The position numbers and the translations under genes are program-made. The notes below the pieces were generated by a model. It was not told the origin of the DNA. It made no database searches and was given only the letters and a program-made list of their open reading frames with translations. Positions 8,616 to 19,555 of a stretch of 64,000 bases of DNA are shown here, piece by piece. This DNA comes from Bordetella parapertussis (lineage in GTDB: Bacteria > Bacteroidota > Bacteroidia > Chitinophagales > Chitinophagaceae), in contig CALQJX020000002.1 in NCBI GenBank assembly GCA_943331005.2, forward strand, positions 62,001 to 126,000. The letters run 5' to 3'. Within the stretch, counting starts at the first letter, position 1, and every line of letters starts with the position of its first letter.

Positions 8616-9509
8616 TTACTCATATTCATAATAGTGAGTAGTAGTGTGCTTGCCCTTATAAAAGTAAACTGATCTCATCAGTCTGCCGTCGCTATCATAC
8701 TGCATTTCAGTTCTGTCCTGCTCTCTGAAATTATTGAGATCTTTACCTATATAAATATGCCAGTCAGCTCTGGTCGAAATACGCTTCGATGCAGCCTTAC
8801 CCTCATTGCTGTGAAACCATGTAGACTGCTCCAGTATGTTCTTTCGGGCATCCTGTTTATATACTTTTATAACAGGGTACTTCCTGTCTGCAGACCATTC
8901 ATATTCTCTGTAACCTCCGGCAAAGTACTCATACCTTATAACTATTGTATAATGGTCTTCATCCCGCACATTACTATCTACCAGCACCCTCCCAAAATCA
9001 TCATAACTCAGGTATTCATTCATACCTTCTCCATTTATATCAACCCTGGCTACCACATTACCTCGTTCATCATAGCTATACTGGTAGTTGGTTCTGAAAC
9101 TTCCCGGCTTTTCACCTGCTATCCTCTTTTTCAGGTGCTTAGCAGTTACCTCGTTTTTCAGTTTGTCATTTGTTTCATTGTAGTAATAAAAGACCTTATC
9201 AGAATCCACAGGCCTGCGGTTCTGGTCATCGTAAAAGGTGACGACAGTTTTGTACAAAATACTATCATCATAAAAATGCTCATAAACGCCTTCTTCTTTC
9301 AGGCAATACATGGTGCTGGTATTGTCTAGATACACACAATAGCCACCAACCGTTTCTTTCAGTATCCTACCCTGCTCATCATACCTTTTAGTAAGCACAG
9401 GCCTGCGGTGCGCCTCATCATTAGCAGCACACTGGTACACTTTACACACATACTGCGCATCGGCATTTAGCGCTACACCTGTCAGTAGCAAAAGCACCAT
9501 TCTTTTCAT
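8616..9509 (-). CDS. Secreted protein with YD-like repeats
   Basis: 297 aa with a signal peptide (MKRMVLLLLTGVALNADAQ). The mature part carries repeated short beta-hairpin motifs of the YDEQGRIL, YDERGNVV, YDDFGRVL and YDSDGRLM type, resembling RHS/YD or toxin-complex repeats. There are only a few, so this is a small secreted YD-type protein rather than an RHS toxin; no polymorphic toxin tail is seen. It lies downstream of rpoC but behind a strong terminator, so it is probably transcribed separately. Confidence 0.7.
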   Translation of the reverse strand: MKRMVLLLLTGVALNADAQYVCKVYQCAANDEAHRRPVLTKRYDEQGRILKETVGGYCVYLDNTSTMYCLKEEGVYEHFYDDSILYKTVVTFYDDQNRRPVDSDKVFYYYNETNDKLKNEVTAKHLKKRIAGEKPGSFRTNYQYSYDERGNVVARVDINGEGMNEYLSYDDFGRVLVDSNVRDEDHYTIVIRYEYFAGGYREYEWSADRKYPVIKVYKQDARKNILEQSTWFHSNEGKAASKRISTRADWHIYIGKDLNNFREQDRTEMQYDSDGRLMRSVYFYKGKHTTTHYYEYE

Positions 9510-9539
9510 TGCGACAATCTACGAAACTAAAATAAAATA

Positions 9540-9568
9540 TCAGAGCCGCCTTTTTGGGGCGGCTCTGA
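9540..9568 (-). terminator. Terminator of rpoBC
   Basis: A GC-rich 11-bp perfect stem (arms TCAGAGCCGCC and GGCGGCTCTGA, with a 7-nt loop) lies 40 bp after the rpoC stop. On the minus strand it is followed by the T-rich ATATTTTATTTT. Confidence 0.85.
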
Positions 9569-9608
9569 GCAATTTAGTTATATACAGGCATTTAACTGCC
9601 GTAAATAA

Positions 9609-12600
9609 TTATTCTTCATCGTCAAACTGTAGTACATCGCGGTTTGCCATCAGTAGTTCGAACTCTTCTTTAGAACCTACTACAAGATCGTCAAATTCAC
9701 GCATACCTGTACCTGCTGGTATCAGATTACCTGTAATAACGTTCTCTTTCAGACCCATCAGTCCGTCCGACTTACCATTGATCGCTGCCTGAGAAAGTAC
9801 TTTCGTTGTTTCCTGGAACGATGCAGCCGAGATCCAGCTCTGTGTACCGAGTGAAGCCTTGGTGATACCCAGCAACATCGGCGAAGATGTAGCAGAGTTA
9901 GCATCGCGGTATTCTACCAGTTTCTTATCTGCACGACGCAGACCGCTGTTCTCTTCGCGCAGTTCGCGGATCGTAACGATCTGACCTGCATGCAGTTTAT
10001 CAGAATCACCGGCATCCATTACCACTTTCTTATCATAGATCCAGTCGTTTTCGTCCATGAACTCAAACTTATCAACTGTATCTTCTTCCAGGAACTTGGT
10101 ATCTCCCGGATCAACGATGTTTACTTTACGCATCATCTGGCGAACGATCACCTCAATGTGCTTATCATTAATCTTCACACCCTGCAAACGATATACCTCC
10201 TGAATTTCATTCACCAGGTATTCCTGCACCGCAAACGGACCTTTGATAGACAGGATATCGCTTGGCGTGGTAGCACCGTCAGAAAGTGACGTACCTGCTT
10301 TTACGAAGTCTCCATCCTGAACCATGATATGACGTGTAAGCGGAACAAGGTATTTCTTAACCAGACCCTCGCGAGATTCTACTATGATCTCCCTGTTACC
10401 ACGCTTCACATTACCAAATCCTACAACACCATCTATTTCAGCTACTACTGCAGGATTACTTGGGTTACGTGCTTCAAACAGCTCGGTAACTCGTGGCAGA
10501 CCACCCGTGATATCTCGGCTACGACCCATCACACGTGGTATCTTAACAAGTACCTGACCATTATGTACTTCCTGGTCTGGCTCTACAATGATGTGAGAAC
10601 CTACCGGAAGGTTATACATTTTATGTTCTTTACCTTCAACAATGATTCCTGGTATCTTGGTTTTATCCTTGGTTTCAATAACCACTTTCTCGCGGTGACC
10701 AGTTTGTTCGTCGGCCTCTTCGCGGAATGTAACGCCTTCTATAACGTTATCGAACTTCACCCTACCACTGATCTCAGATATGATTACAGCGTTGAACGGA
10801 TCCCATGTACAGATCACATCGCCCTTCGCTACTTTCTTACCATTCGCTACTTTCAGTATAGAACCATATGGTATGTTGTTGGTGATAAGCAGACGATCAT
10901 TTGCAACGTCTACTATACGCACCTCACCTGTACGGCCAATAACTACTATCTGATCTTCGCCTTCTGCATCCTTGAACTTAGTTGTACGCAGACCGTCGAA
11001 CTGAATAGTACCGTCGAAACGGGAAGCCAGATGAGATTCGATAGCTGAAGAACCAGCCACACCACCAACGTGGAACGTACGGAGGGTAAGCTGTGTACCA
11101 GGCTCACCGATCGACTGGGCAGCTATGATACCAACTGCATCACCTTTCTGCGCCATGTAACCTGTGGCAAGGTTCTTACCATAACATTTAGCACATACAC
11201 CTCTACGGCTTTCGCAGGTAAGCACCGAGCGTATTTCTACTGCATCTATCGGGCTTTCTTCAATGCGCTGTGCCACGTCTTCAGTGATCTCGTCACCTGC
11301 ACTTGCTATCAGCTCATCATTCAATGGATCATATATGTTGTGGAGCGACGTACGACCGAGGATACGATCATACAGTGGCTCTACTATTTCTTCGTTGTCT
11401 TTCAGTGCAGATGTTGCAATACCACGCAGGGTACCACAATCTTCACCATTGATAACCACATCCTGTGCCACATCCACCAGACGACGTGTCAGGTAACCCG
11501 CATCCGCCGTTTTAAGGGCCGTATCCGCAAGACCTTTACGCGCACCGTGGGTAGAGATAAAGTACTCCAATACGTTCAGACCTACTTTGAAGTTTGAAAG
11601 GATCGGGTTTTCAATGATCTCAGATCCGCTTGAACCACTACGACGTGGTTTAGCCATCAGACCCCTCAGACCAGCCAGCTGTTTTACCTGCTGTTTAGAA
11701 CCACGCGCACCTGAATCAAGCATCATGTACACAGAGTTGAAGCCCTGCTTATCTGCTGCCATCTCACGGATCAGCGTTTCTGTTACACGTGTATCCACAC
11801 GTGACCAGATGTCGATCACCTGGTTATAACGCTCGTTGTTCGTAATAAGACCCATGTTATAGTTGTCCCATACTTCATCAACTTCTATCTGTGCGTTAGC
11901 AACCAGCTGCTCTTTAACGTCCGGTACAGAAAGATCCCTGATATTGAACGAAAGTCCACCTCTGAATGCCGTACGGAATCCGAGTGTTTTGATATCGTCG
12001 AGGAACTGTACTGTTTTAGGAATGTTGGTATTCTTCAGGATCTGGCCGATGATCTCACGAAGCGACTTCTTAGTAAGCAGCGCATTCACGAAACCATTTT
12101 CTTTAGGCACAAACTGGTTGAAGAGTACACGACCCACTGTAGTGTCAATAAGCTTGATAGCTGTAGTGCCATCTGGTTCACGAACACTTGCACGAACCTT
12201 GATCCATGCATGCAGGTCAGCACGGCCTTCATTGTGAGCTATCACAACTTCTTCTGCGCTGTAGTATACTTTATTCTCACCTTTTACTTTTTCAGTATCG
12301 GTTGATTTTTTACCTTTTGAGATGTAATACAGACCAAGTACCATGTCCTGAGAAGGCAGGGTGATTGGCGTACCATTCTGTGGGTTCAGGATGTTATGTG
12401 AAGCAAGCATCAGTACCTGTGCTTCCACTATCGCAGCATTGCTCAGTGGAACGTGTACCGCCATCTGGTCACCATCAAAGTCGGCGTTGAACGCAGAACA
12501 CACCAACGGATGCAGCTGGATAGCTTTACCTTCGATCAGTTTTGGCTGGAAGGCCTGTATAGAAAGACGGTGAAGCGTTGGGGCACGGTTCAGCATGATA

Positions 12601-13931
12601 GGATGACCCTTCAGTACATTCTCAAGAATGTCCCAAACCACGGCTTCCTTACGCTCAACAAGTTTCTTAGCGCTCTTTACAGTTTTTACTATACCCCTTT
12701 CTATAAGTTTGCGGATAATGAATGGCTTGAACAATTCTGCCGCCATGTCTTTAGGAAGACCACACTCATGCAGTTTCATTTCAGGACCTACCACGATAAC
12801 CGAACGACCGGAATAGTCAACACGTTTACCCAAAAGGTTCTGACGGAAACGACCTTGTTTACCCTTCAGTACGTCAGAAAGTGATTTCAGTGCACGTCCC
12901 CCTTCTGCTTTTACAGCGTTCGACTTACGGCTGTTATCGAACAGAGAATCTACTGCTTCCTGAAGCATACGCTTCTCGTTACGCAGGATCACCTCTGGTG
13001 CTTTGATCTCTATAAGACGCTTCAGACGGTTGTTACGGATGATCACCCTGCGGTAAAGATCGTTCAGATCTGATGACGCAAAACGGCCACCATCAAGCGG
13101 CACCAACGGACGAAGTTCTGGTGGTATTACAGGAATGTACTGCATTACCATCCACTCCAGGCGGTTCTCAATACGTGTATTCGCATCACGGAACGCTTCT
13201 ACAACACTGAGGCGCTTCAGAGCCTCCTGCTTACGCTGCTGTGAAGTTTCGTTCGCAGCTGCATTACGCAGGTCATAAGAAAGTTTATCAAGATCTATAC
13301 GCGCCAGCAGCATCTGTACTGCTTCAGCACCCATCTTGGCAACAAATTTGTTCGGATCTTCGTCTGGCAGGTACTGGTTTTCTTTGGAAAGACCATCCAG
13401 TATTTCCAGATATTCATCCTCAGTAAGCAACTGCTGCTTGGTATCTTCCGAATCTTTAAGATTCAGTTTTGTACGTACCATTTCTTCAGCCTCACCTGCC
13501 TGTATTACTACATAACGTTCGTAATACACGATGCTCTCCATTTTCTTAGAGCTAACACCGAGCAGATAACCGATCTTGTTAGGAAGGCTCTTGAAATACC
13601 ATATATGCACGATAGGCACCACCAGCTTGATGTGGCCAAGGCGCTCACGGCGAACTTTCTTTTCAGTAACTTCCACACCACAACGGTCGCACACAATACC
13701 CTTATAACGGATACGCTTGTACTTTCCGCAATAACATTCATAATCCTTAACAGGGCCGAATATCTTTTCGCAGAACAGACCATCACGTTCTGGCTTATAC
13801 GTGCGGTAGTTAATGGTTTCGGGTTTCAATACCTCACCATACGAGCGGTCAAGGATCGCGTCAGGGGATGCTAGGCTGATAGTTATCTTACCAAATCCTG
13901 CCCTGGGGCGGTTATCTTTCTTTATTGCCAT
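9609..13931 (-). CDS. rpoC: DNA-directed RNA polymerase subunit beta'
   Basis: Largest RNA polymerase subunit, 1440 aa, the typical Bacteroidota length. The N-terminal zinc site has Cys66, Cys68, Cys81 and Cys84. The catalytic loop NADFDGD is at residues 482-488, with Mg-binding Asp484, Asp486 and Asp488. A second Cys cluster lies in the [13 protein letters not shown] segment, and the trigger-loop region follows. The ATG at 13931 ([10 protein letters not shown]) is used instead of an upstream in-frame codon at 13958 because the family begins here. It follows rpoB with a 109-bp gap that contains two hairpins. Confidence 0.98.
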   Translation of the reverse strand: MAIKKDNRPRAGFGKITISLASPDAILDRSYGEVLKPETINYRTYKPERDGLFCEKIFGPVKDYECYCGKYKRIRYKGIVCDRCGVEVTEKKVRRERLGHIKLVVPIVHIWYFKSLPNKIGYLLGVSSKKMESIVYYERYVVIQAGEAEEMVRTKLNLKDSEDTKQQLLTEDEYLEILDGLSKENQYLPDEDPNKFVAKMGAEAVQMLLARIDLDKLSYDLRNAAANETSQQRKQEALKRLSVVEAFRDANTRIENRLEWMVMQYIPVIPPELRPLVPLDGGRFASSDLNDLYRRVIIRNNRLKRLIEIKAPEVILRNEKRMLQEAVDSLFDNSRKSNAVKAEGGRALKSLSDVLKGKQGRFRQNLLGKRVDYSGRSVIVVGPEMKLHECGLPKDMAAELFKPFIIRKLIERGIVKTVKSAKKLVERKEAVVWDILENVLKGHPIMLNRAPTLHRLSIQAFQPKLIEGKAIQLHPLVCSAFNADFDGDQMAVHVPLSNAAIVEAQVLMLASHNILNPQNGTPITLPSQDMVLGLYYISKGKKSTDTEKVKGENKVYYSAEEVVIAHNEGRADLHAWIKVRASVREPDGTTAIKLIDTTVGRVLFNQFVPKENGFVNALLTKKSLREIIGQILKNTNIPKTVQFLDDIKTLGFRTAFRGGLSFNIRDLSVPDVKEQLVANAQIEVDEVWDNYNMGLITNNERYNQVIDIWSRVDTRVTETLIREMAADKQGFNSVYMMLDSGARGSKQQVKQLAGLRGLMAKPRRSGSSGSEIIENPILSNFKVGLNVLEYFISTHGARKGLADTALKTADAGYLTRRLVDVAQDVVINGEDCGTLRGIATSALKDNEEIVEPLYDRILGRTSLHNIYDPLNDELIASAGDEITEDVAQRIEESPIDAVEIRSVLTCESRRGVCAKCYGKNLATGYMAQKGDAVGIIAAQSIGEPGTQLTLRTFHVGGVAGSSAIESHLASRFDGTIQFDGLRTTKFKDAEGEDQIVVIGRTGEVRIVDVANDRLLITNNIPYGSILKVANGKKVAKGDVICTWDPFNAVIISEISGRVKFDNVIEGVTFREEADEQTGHREKVVIETKDKTKIPGIIVEGKEHKMYNLPVGSHIIVEPDQEVHNGQVLVKIPRVMGRSRDITGGLPRVTELFEARNPSNPAVVAEIDGVVGFGNVKRGNREIIVESREGLVKKYLVPLTRHIMVQDGDFVKAGTSLSDGATTPSDILSIKGPFAVQEYLVNEIQEVYRLQGVKINDKHIEVIVRQMMRKVNIVDPGDTKFLEEDTVDKFEFMDENDWIYDKKVVMDAGDSDKLHAGQIVTIRELREENSGLRRADKKLVEYRDANSATSSPMLLGITKASLGTQSWISAASFQETTKVLSQAAINGKSDGLMGLKENVITGNLIPAGTGMREFDDLVVGSKEEFELLMANRDVLQFDDEE

Positions 13932-13952
13932 TTTAAATTTTCGTTTGGTATA

Positions 13953-13968
13953 GCACAACGGGTTGTGC
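13953..13968 (-). promoter_or_regulatory. Short hairpin just upstream of rpoC
   Basis: A perfect inverted repeat GCACAAC-GG-GTTGTGC lies 21 bp before the rpoC start codon. In RNA the loop would open to about four bases. It could influence translation initiation or mRNA processing; no function is proven. Confidence 0.5.
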
Positions 13969-13996
13969 CGATAATATTATGAATACAATTCCATTT

Positions 13997-14028
13997 ACAG
14001 AGACGCAAAAGTTATTTTGCGTCTCTGT
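13997..14028 (-). promoter_or_regulatory. Perfect 14-bp hairpin between rpoB and rpoC
   Basis: The arms ACAGAGACGCAAAA and TTTTGCGTCTCTGT enclose a 4-nt loop, 12 bp after the rpoB stop. Neither side has a long T-run, so it is not a classical terminator. An RNase processing site, stability element or partial terminator that tunes the rpoB:rpoC ratio is plausible. Confidence 0.65.
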
Positions 14029-14040
14029 GTTATAAACAAT

Positions 14041-17000
14041 TTATTCAAATTTCAATTCAAGACCAAGGCCGCGAAGCTCATTCACCAATACGTTGAACGA
14101 CTCTGGTATACCTGCCTTCGGTATGTTGTCACCTTTAACGATGGCTTCATACGTCTTCGCACGACCAACAATGTCATCCGACTTGATAGTGAGCAACTCC
14201 TGAAGGATGTTGGATGCACCATATGCTTCCAGTGCCCAAACCTCCATCTCACCAAAACGCTGACCACCGAACTGAGCTTTACCACCCAATGGCTGCTGCG
14301 TAATGAGACTGTAAGGGCCTATCGAACGTGCGTGCATCTTATCATCCACCATGTGATGCAGTTTGATGATGTAGATGATACCTACTGTTGCTTTCTGGTG
14401 GAAGCGCTCTCCGGTCTCACCATCATACAGGTATGTATGGCCAAACTCAGGAAGACCTGCTTCATCTATAAGACCTTCTATCTCAGATACAGAAGCACCG
14501 TCGAAGATTGGTGTAGCAAATTTCACACCCAGTTTCTCACCTGCCCATCCAAGGATAGTTTCATAGATCTGTCCGAGGTTCATACGGGAAGGTACACCAA
14601 GTGGGTTAAGTACTACGTCAACCGGAGTACCATCTTCCAGGAATGGCATATCTTCTTCACGAACGATCTTCGCAACTATACCCTTGTTACCGTGACGTCC
14701 CGCCATTTTATCACCTACTTTCAGCTTACGCTTACTTGCAAGATATACTTTCGCAAGTTTCAACACACCTGCTGGTAACTCATCACCTATGCTCAGGTTG
14801 AACTTCTCACGCTTGTAGCGACCCAGTTCTTCGTTGAACTTGATGTTGTAGTTGTGCAACAGCTGGTTGATCTGGTCATCAGTTTCTTTATCACCTGTCC
14901 AAGCCAGTGGATTCACATTCTGGTAATCAATAGATCCGAGCGTCTTAGAGTTGAATTTACCACCCTTGCTCAGTACAGTTTCACCAAAGTTGTTGGTGAT
15001 ACCTGCAGAAGATTTGTCTTTCAACAAGATCTGCAGTTTCTCGAACAGGAAGGTCTTCAGATCTTCCAGGTTCTTCTCATGTACCTTATCTATCTTCTCT
15101 ATCTGTGCTTTTTCGCGCACTTTAGAGTTCTTATCTTTTTTAGCGCGCTGGAACAGCTGCTTAGAGATCACGATACCTTCAGTTCCGCTCGGTGCTTTCA
15201 GAGATGCATCTTTTGCATCACCTGCTTTGTCGCCAAAGATCGCACGGAGCAGTTTTTCTTCCGGTGTAGGATCAGTTTCACCTTTTGGAGTGATCTTACC
15301 TATCAGTATATCGCCTTCGCCTACATGTGCACCTATGCGAATGATACCATTCTCATCCAGATCTTTTGTAGCTTCTTCAGATACGTTAGGGATATCCGGG
15401 GTCAGTTCTTCTTCACCCAGCTTCGTGTCACGTACTTCCAGTTCATACTCATCGATATGTACCGATGTGAACCAGTCTTCACGTACCACTTTTTCATTGA
15501 TCACTATCGCATCCTCGAAGTTATAACCCTTCCATGGCATGAACGCCACTTTCAGGTTACGGCCCAGTGCCAGTTCACCATCCTGTGTTGCGTAACCTTC
15601 TGTAAGGAAGTCACCCATTTTCACTTTCTGGCCCCTGCGCACGCATGGACGAAGTGTCATGCTCGTGCTCTGGTTGGTTTTCTTATACTTGGTAAGTGTA
15701 TATACTTTCAGATCGTCCTCAAATGATACGAGACGCTCTTTATCACCACGCTCATAACGAACATGAATATTATCAGCATCAACATACTCAACCACACCAT
15801 TGCCTTCTGCATGTATCTGGATACGTGCATCGCGGGCAGCCTTAGCCTCAAGACCGGTACCTACTATCGGCACCTGTGGTATGATCAATGGCACCGCCTG
15901 ACGTTGCATGTTCGATCCCATCAGCGCACGGTTGGCATCATCATGCTCAAGGAACGGGATCAATGAAGCACTCAGACCAACGATCTGGTTTGGTGCCACG
16001 TCCATATATTCAACTTCATTCGGATCGAGGATCGGGAAGTCACCTGTCTGACGGGATTTAACCTTGTCTTCCAGGAAGTTGCCTTTATCATCCATAGGCA
16101 CGTTCGCCTGGGCTATCTTGGCAAGATCTTCTTCTTCTGCGCTCAGGAACCTGAAATTCTTCAGGTCAACCTTTCCTTCTTTTACTTTACGGTATGGAGT
16201 TTCTATAAAGCCCATATCATTGATCTGCGCATGCACGCAAAGCGTTGATATAAGACCGATGTTTGGTCCTTCCGGTGTTTCAATAGTACAAAGACGACCA
16301 TAGTGGCTGTAGTGAACGTCACGAACCTCAAAGCCCGCACGCTCACGGCTAAGACCACCCGGACCGAGCGCCGAGATACGACGCTTGTGCGTGATCTCTG
16401 AAAGCGGGTTGGTCTGGTCAAGGAACTGTGACAGCTGCGATGTACCAAAGAATGAATTGATAACTGAAGAAAGGGTACGCGCATTGATCAGATCAATTGG
16501 CGTAAACACCTCATTGTCACGAACGTTCATACGCTCGCGGATGGTACGTGCCATACGGGCAAGACCAACACCGAACTGGGCAAACAGCTGCTCACCTACA
16601 GTACGCACACGACGGTTGCTCAGGTGATCGATATCATCGATCTCTGCCTTACCATTCGTCAGGCGCACCAGATACTTGATGATGGAAATAATATCTTCCT
16701 TGCTCAGTACCTTGGTGTTCAGGTTGATGTCCAGACCCAGTTTACGGTTGATCTTGTAACGACCAACTTCACCCAGATCATAACGCTTATCACTGAAGAA
16801 CAGTTTCTCAATGATGCCACGTGCTGTTTCATCATCCGGAGCATCAGATCCACGCAACTGGCGGTAGATATGCTGCACCGCCTCCAGTTCAGAGTTCGAT
16901 GTATCCTTATTAAGTGTATTATATATTATCGAGAAGTCTCCGCTCACCTCTTCCTTCTGCAGGAATACGGTTTTGATACCCATTTCCTGTATCAGTTCAG

Positions 17001-17853
17001 CGTTAGACTCGTCCAGTACGCTATCGCGATCCAGAACCACGTCATTACGCTCAATGGTAACAACTTCACCGGTGTCCTCATCTACGAAGTCTTCGGTCCA
17101 GCTGCGCAGTACACGTGCTGCCAGACGGCGGCCTATGTGACCTGCAAGTGACTTTTTATCCACCTTCACCTCTTCGGCCATGCCAAACAGGTCCAGGATG
17201 TCTTTATCTGTTTCGTAACCTATTGCACGCAGCAATGTGGTTACAGGGAATTTCTTCTTACGGTCAATGTACGCATACATCACGTTGTTGATGTCGGTAG
17301 CAAATTCCATCCATGCGCCCTTGAAAGGTATCACACGCGCACTGTAGATCTTGGTTCCGTTCGGGTGAACGCTCTGTCCGAAGAACACACCTGGTGAACG
17401 GTGCAGCTGAGATACAACTACACGCTCAGCTCCGTTGATAACGAATGTACCACGTGGGGTCATGTATGGGATGTTACCCAGGAACACATCCTGCACAATG
17501 GTTTCAAAGTCTACGTGCTCTTCATCATTACAGCTCAGCTTCAGCTTGGCTTTCAGCGGCACTGAATAAGTGAGGCCGCGCTCCATACACTCGTCAATAG
17601 TGTAGCGGGGCGGATCAATGAAGTAATCGAGGAATTCCAGTACGAAAATGTTCCTTGTGTCGGTGATAGGAAAATTCTCCTTGAACACCCTGAACAAGCC
17701 TTCGTTGTTACGCTTATCAGGCGTAGTCTCCAACTGGAAAAAGTCCTGGAATGACTGAAGCTGGATAGCCAAAAGGTCGGGCGTTGCTCCGGCATCATGT
17801 AACTTGCCGAAATTTACTCTACCGGCTGCGTTCTTTTTTTGCGTTATTGCCAT
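14041..17853 (-). CDS. rpoB: DNA-directed RNA polymerase subunit beta
   Basis: Second-largest RNA polymerase subunit, 1270 aa. The rifampicin-binding region is intact and wild-type in appearance ([20 protein letters not shown], then [19 protein letters not shown]), with the Asp, His and Ser positions that are often mutated in resistance unchanged. The C-terminal segments [12 protein letters not shown] and [20 protein letters not shown] are present. It is the first gene of the rpoBC unit. The genes rplK, rplA, rplJ and rplL, which commonly precede rpoB, are absent here; about 490 bp of non-coding DNA lies upstream instead. Confidence 0.98.
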   Translation of the reverse strand: MAITQKKNAAGRVNFGKLHDAGATPDLLAIQLQSFQDFFQLETTPDKRNNEGLFRVFKENFPITDTRNIFVLEFLDYFIDPPRYTIDECMERGLTYSVPLKAKLKLSCNDEEHVDFETIVQDVFLGNIPYMTPRGTFVINGAERVVVSQLHRSPGVFFGQSVHPNGTKIYSARVIPFKGAWMEFATDINNVMYAYIDRKKKFPVTTLLRAIGYETDKDILDLFGMAEEVKVDKKSLAGHIGRRLAARVLRSWTEDFVDEDTGEVVTIERNDVVLDRDSVLDESNAELIQEMGIKTVFLQKEEVSGDFSIIYNTLNKDTSNSELEAVQHIYRQLRGSDAPDDETARGIIEKLFFSDKRYDLGEVGRYKINRKLGLDINLNTKVLSKEDIISIIKYLVRLTNGKAEIDDIDHLSNRRVRTVGEQLFAQFGVGLARMARTIRERMNVRDNEVFTPIDLINARTLSSVINSFFGTSQLSQFLDQTNPLSEITHKRRISALGPGGLSRERAGFEVRDVHYSHYGRLCTIETPEGPNIGLISTLCVHAQINDMGFIETPYRKVKEGKVDLKNFRFLSAEEEDLAKIAQANVPMDDKGNFLEDKVKSRQTGDFPILDPNEVEYMDVAPNQIVGLSASLIPFLEHDDANRALMGSNMQRQAVPLIIPQVPIVGTGLEAKAARDARIQIHAEGNGVVEYVDADNIHVRYERGDKERLVSFEDDLKVYTLTKYKKTNQSTSMTLRPCVRRGQKVKMGDFLTEGYATQDGELALGRNLKVAFMPWKGYNFEDAIVINEKVVREDWFTSVHIDEYELEVRDTKLGEEELTPDIPNVSEEATKDLDENGIIRIGAHVGEGDILIGKITPKGETDPTPEEKLLRAIFGDKAGDAKDASLKAPSGTEGIVISKQLFQRAKKDKNSKVREKAQIEKIDKVHEKNLEDLKTFLFEKLQILLKDKSSAGITNNFGETVLSKGGKFNSKTLGSIDYQNVNPLAWTGDKETDDQINQLLHNYNIKFNEELGRYKREKFNLSIGDELPAGVLKLAKVYLASKRKLKVGDKMAGRHGNKGIVAKIVREEDMPFLEDGTPVDVVLNPLGVPSRMNLGQIYETILGWAGEKLGVKFATPIFDGASVSEIEGLIDEAGLPEFGHTYLYDGETGERFHQKATVGIIYIIKLHHMVDDKMHARSIGPYSLITQQPLGGKAQFGGQRFGEMEVWALEAYGASNILQELLTIKSDDIVGRAKTYEAIVKGDNIPKAGIPESFNVLVNELRGLGLELKFE

Positions 17854-17877
17854 AATGTTCTGTTACTCCATTTTTAC

Positions 17878-17925
17878 AAATAAAAAATACCTGAAAAGCA
17901 GGACTGGCCTACCTTTACAGGCATT
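17878..17925 (-). terminator. Hairpin plus U-tract in the rpoB leader (possible attenuator)
   Basis: On the minus strand a long imperfect stem forms from AATGCCTG (17918-17925) and CAGGTATT (17886-17893), with inner AAAG/CTTT and AGG/CCT pairs and a CCAGT loop. One pair is G-U only in the minus-strand RNA. The T-rich TTTTATTTG follows. It lies between the predicted rpoB promoter and the rpoB ATG. Confidence 0.6.
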
Positions 17926-17990
17926 ATTCAATATCAGAGAATAGTAATGTTTTTTTCTTGCACGTATAGTACCCCCAGAAAAAGGGAAGG

Positions 17991-18020
17991 CAAAGATAAG
18001 AAAACACTAATAATAAGCAA
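17991..18020 (-). promoter_or_regulatory. rpoB promoter
   Basis: The Bacteroidota consensus is met: TTG (18018-18020), a 19-bp spacer and TATCTTTG (17991-17998) on the minus strand. The predicted start near 17985 gives a leader of about 130 nt containing the terminator-like hairpin. Confidence 0.7.
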
Positions 18021-18345
18021 AAAATATTCCAAACTTTTCTAAAAGTTCACAAAATACCCTGAAAACCACTAAAATCAATCCAAATTAATTATTTTCTAAT
18101 GTATAATTTTTAACTTTGCATTCAGATAAAATTATGTTAAAACTAATATTTTTAACAATATTTTATGTTAACAATAGTATAAAGTTTCTGAAATACAACT
18201 ACCTATATCTTTCATTCATCTCCTATCAATAATTGATATAGAAGTAAATTTCATAAAATCTATCTTAATTGAAATAGTATTTAATGACACATTATTATTA
18301 AAAAATAAAAATAGTTGTATTTTCACGGCCCAACTACCATTAAAA
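18021..18345. other. AT-rich intergenic region upstream of rpoB
   Basis: About 325 bp of very AT-rich DNA between the rpoB promoter and the first small lipoprotein gene. The minus-strand open frame crossing it (18216-18521) overlaps the lipoprotein gene and looks spurious. No tRNA or ribosomal protein gene is seen here. Confidence 0.6.
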
Positions 18346-18564
18346 ATGAAAAAACTAACACCATTTATTATAGTAGCCTTAGCAGTTATCATATTCTCAT
18401 CCTGCAAAAAGGAATATTCCTGCACCTGCACCATAGTATCAGGAAAAGTCAAAGACTCTGTATTAATATACGACCTTGGTAAACTTACTCCACGTGCTGC
18501 GAAAAGAGAATGTAAAGGCAAAAGAGGTGCTATTTATGGCAAACAATACGATTGCAGCTTGTAA
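18346..18564 (+). CDS. Small lipoprotein, SCKK/YSCTCT type (paralogue 1)
   Basis: 72 aa. A lipoprotein signal peptide ends at the lipobox FSSC (Cys20), followed by KK and the motif YSCTCT. The mature chain has four further cysteines, spaced as in the next gene (SCTCT, then ECKGK and a C-terminal DCSL), which suggests two disulfides. Function unknown; probably anchored at the cell surface or in the periplasm. It shares about a third of its residues with the 18696-18920 gene, so the two are tandem paralogues. Confidence 0.75.
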   Translation: MKKLTPFIIVALAVIIFSSCKKEYSCTCTIVSGKVKDSVLIYDLGKLTPRAAKRECKGKRGAIYGKQYDCSL

Positions 18565-18695
18565 ATTCCATCATATTCCTGCAATTAGGCTTATTTTGCT
18601 TTTCTACACCTATCAGTAAATAGAAAATAAATATTTACTTCAGTTTAAACTCTATTGGCTCCTATTCTATATTTACAGCAGAAAAACAACAACTT

Positions 18696-18920
18696 ATGAA
18701 GAAAGCATTTCCTGTTTTTGCCTTCGCAGCATTGCTCATCACCTTTGCTTCCTGCAAAAAGGATTATAGCTGCACCTGTACGCTTACCTCTTTTGCAACA
18801 GGAAAATCAAGTTCATCTACAGTTACGCTGGGCCGTCAAAGAAAAAGTGCTGCAGCTGCCGATTGCCGTAGCCGCGAATCCAATATTATTGGCGCCAAAA
18901 CCACTTGCGTACTTAAATAA
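18696..18920 (+). CDS. Small lipoprotein, SCKK/YSCTCT type (paralogue 2)
   Basis: 74 aa. The signal peptide ends at FASC (Cys20), followed by KKDYSCTCT; cysteines are conserved at the same relative positions as in the preceding gene (DCRSR and a C-terminal TTCVLK). A serine/threonine-rich segment lies in the middle. The gene has its own 131-bp upstream region and a strong terminator, so it can be transcribed alone. No enzymatic motif is visible. Confidence 0.78.
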   Translation: MKKAFPVFAFAALLITFASCKKDYSCTCTLTSFATGKSSSSTVTLGRQRKSAAAADCRSRESNIIGAKTTCVLK

Positions 18921-18940
18921 ATGATAAAATTGTTATTTAC

Positions 18941-18967
18941 AGCACCCTCTAAATGGGTGCTTTTTTA
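18941..18967 (+). terminator. Intrinsic terminator of the lipoprotein gene
   Basis: The stem AGCACCC / GGGTGCT with a 7-nt loop runs straight into six T, 20 bp after the stop codon of the second lipoprotein. Confidence 0.85.
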
Positions 18968-19010
18968 CTTTTAGCACTACCCTTTTAGGTTTTTTCTTAC
19001 TTTTACTGGT

Positions 19011-19460
19011 ATGAAACTGAAACAGATATTCTCATTATTGCTCGTATGCGTTTCCTTTGTTAGCTTTGCTCAAAATGCGCCCAAAGCCAATATCAAGCTC
19101 ATATCAGCATATACCAGAAAGATACCTCAATCTGCTCAGACCAATCCCCCTATGGCAGGCAGTTTCTTCGTTATACGCTGGAATGAAGCAACCTACCCCG
19201 AAACTATGTTCTGGCGTGGCGAAAATGGTTGGCTCACCTGCAAAATTGAGAAAGCAGCAAAAAGAGGCGGTGCATATCAAGGCAAAGAAACAGAGATCGA
19301 TAAGATCAAAAAAGGAGATCTGTTATTCATAACTCCACTCACCGGAGGTCGTTTCCCTATACCAGCAGAGATACCGGAAAATGCTAAGAATACGCTTTTC
19401 TACAAGACTGCCGGCAGCCCATGGATCGGTTTCCACATTAAGAAGTTCAGCAAGAAATAA
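19011..19460 (+). CDS. Hypothetical secreted protein
   Basis: 149 aa with a clear signal peptide (residues 1-20, ending VSFAQ). The mature protein is basic and contains a tryptophan-rich centre (FFVIRWNEATYPETMFWRG). No known domain is recognised. Single-gene unit on the plus strand, convergent with recN; a shared hairpin separates the two. Confidence 0.7.
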   Translation: MKLKQIFSLLLVCVSFVSFAQNAPKANIKLISAYTRKIPQSAQTNPPMAGSFFVIRWNEATYPETMFWRGENGWLTCKIEKAAKRGGAYQGKETEIDKIKKGDLLFITPLTGGRFPIPAEIPENAKNTLFYKTAGSPWIGFHIKKFSKK

Positions 19461-19484
19461 ACAAATAATATCTTTACAATATAT

Positions 19485-19527
19485 AATAAAGGAGGGACAA
19501 AACCTATGGTTCTGACTCTCCTTTATT
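19485..19527. terminator. Bidirectional terminator between converging genes
   Basis: The outer arms AATAAAGGAG and CTCCTTTATT, with an inner AACC/GGTT pairing, form a symmetric hairpin between the 19011 gene and recN. A/T-rich flanks on both sides allow termination in either direction. Confidence 0.65.
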
Positions 19528-19555
19528 TATTATGTACTTACCGGATATTTTGATG

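Noticed and set aside
14854..15726. 290-codon open frame on the plus strand inside rpoB
   Set aside because: Antisense shadow; composition dominated by Phe, Cys and Tyr without motifs.
18216..18521. 101-codon minus-strand frame upstream of rpoB
   Set aside because: Overlaps most of the clear lipoprotein gene on the other strand and reads through very AT-rich DNA.
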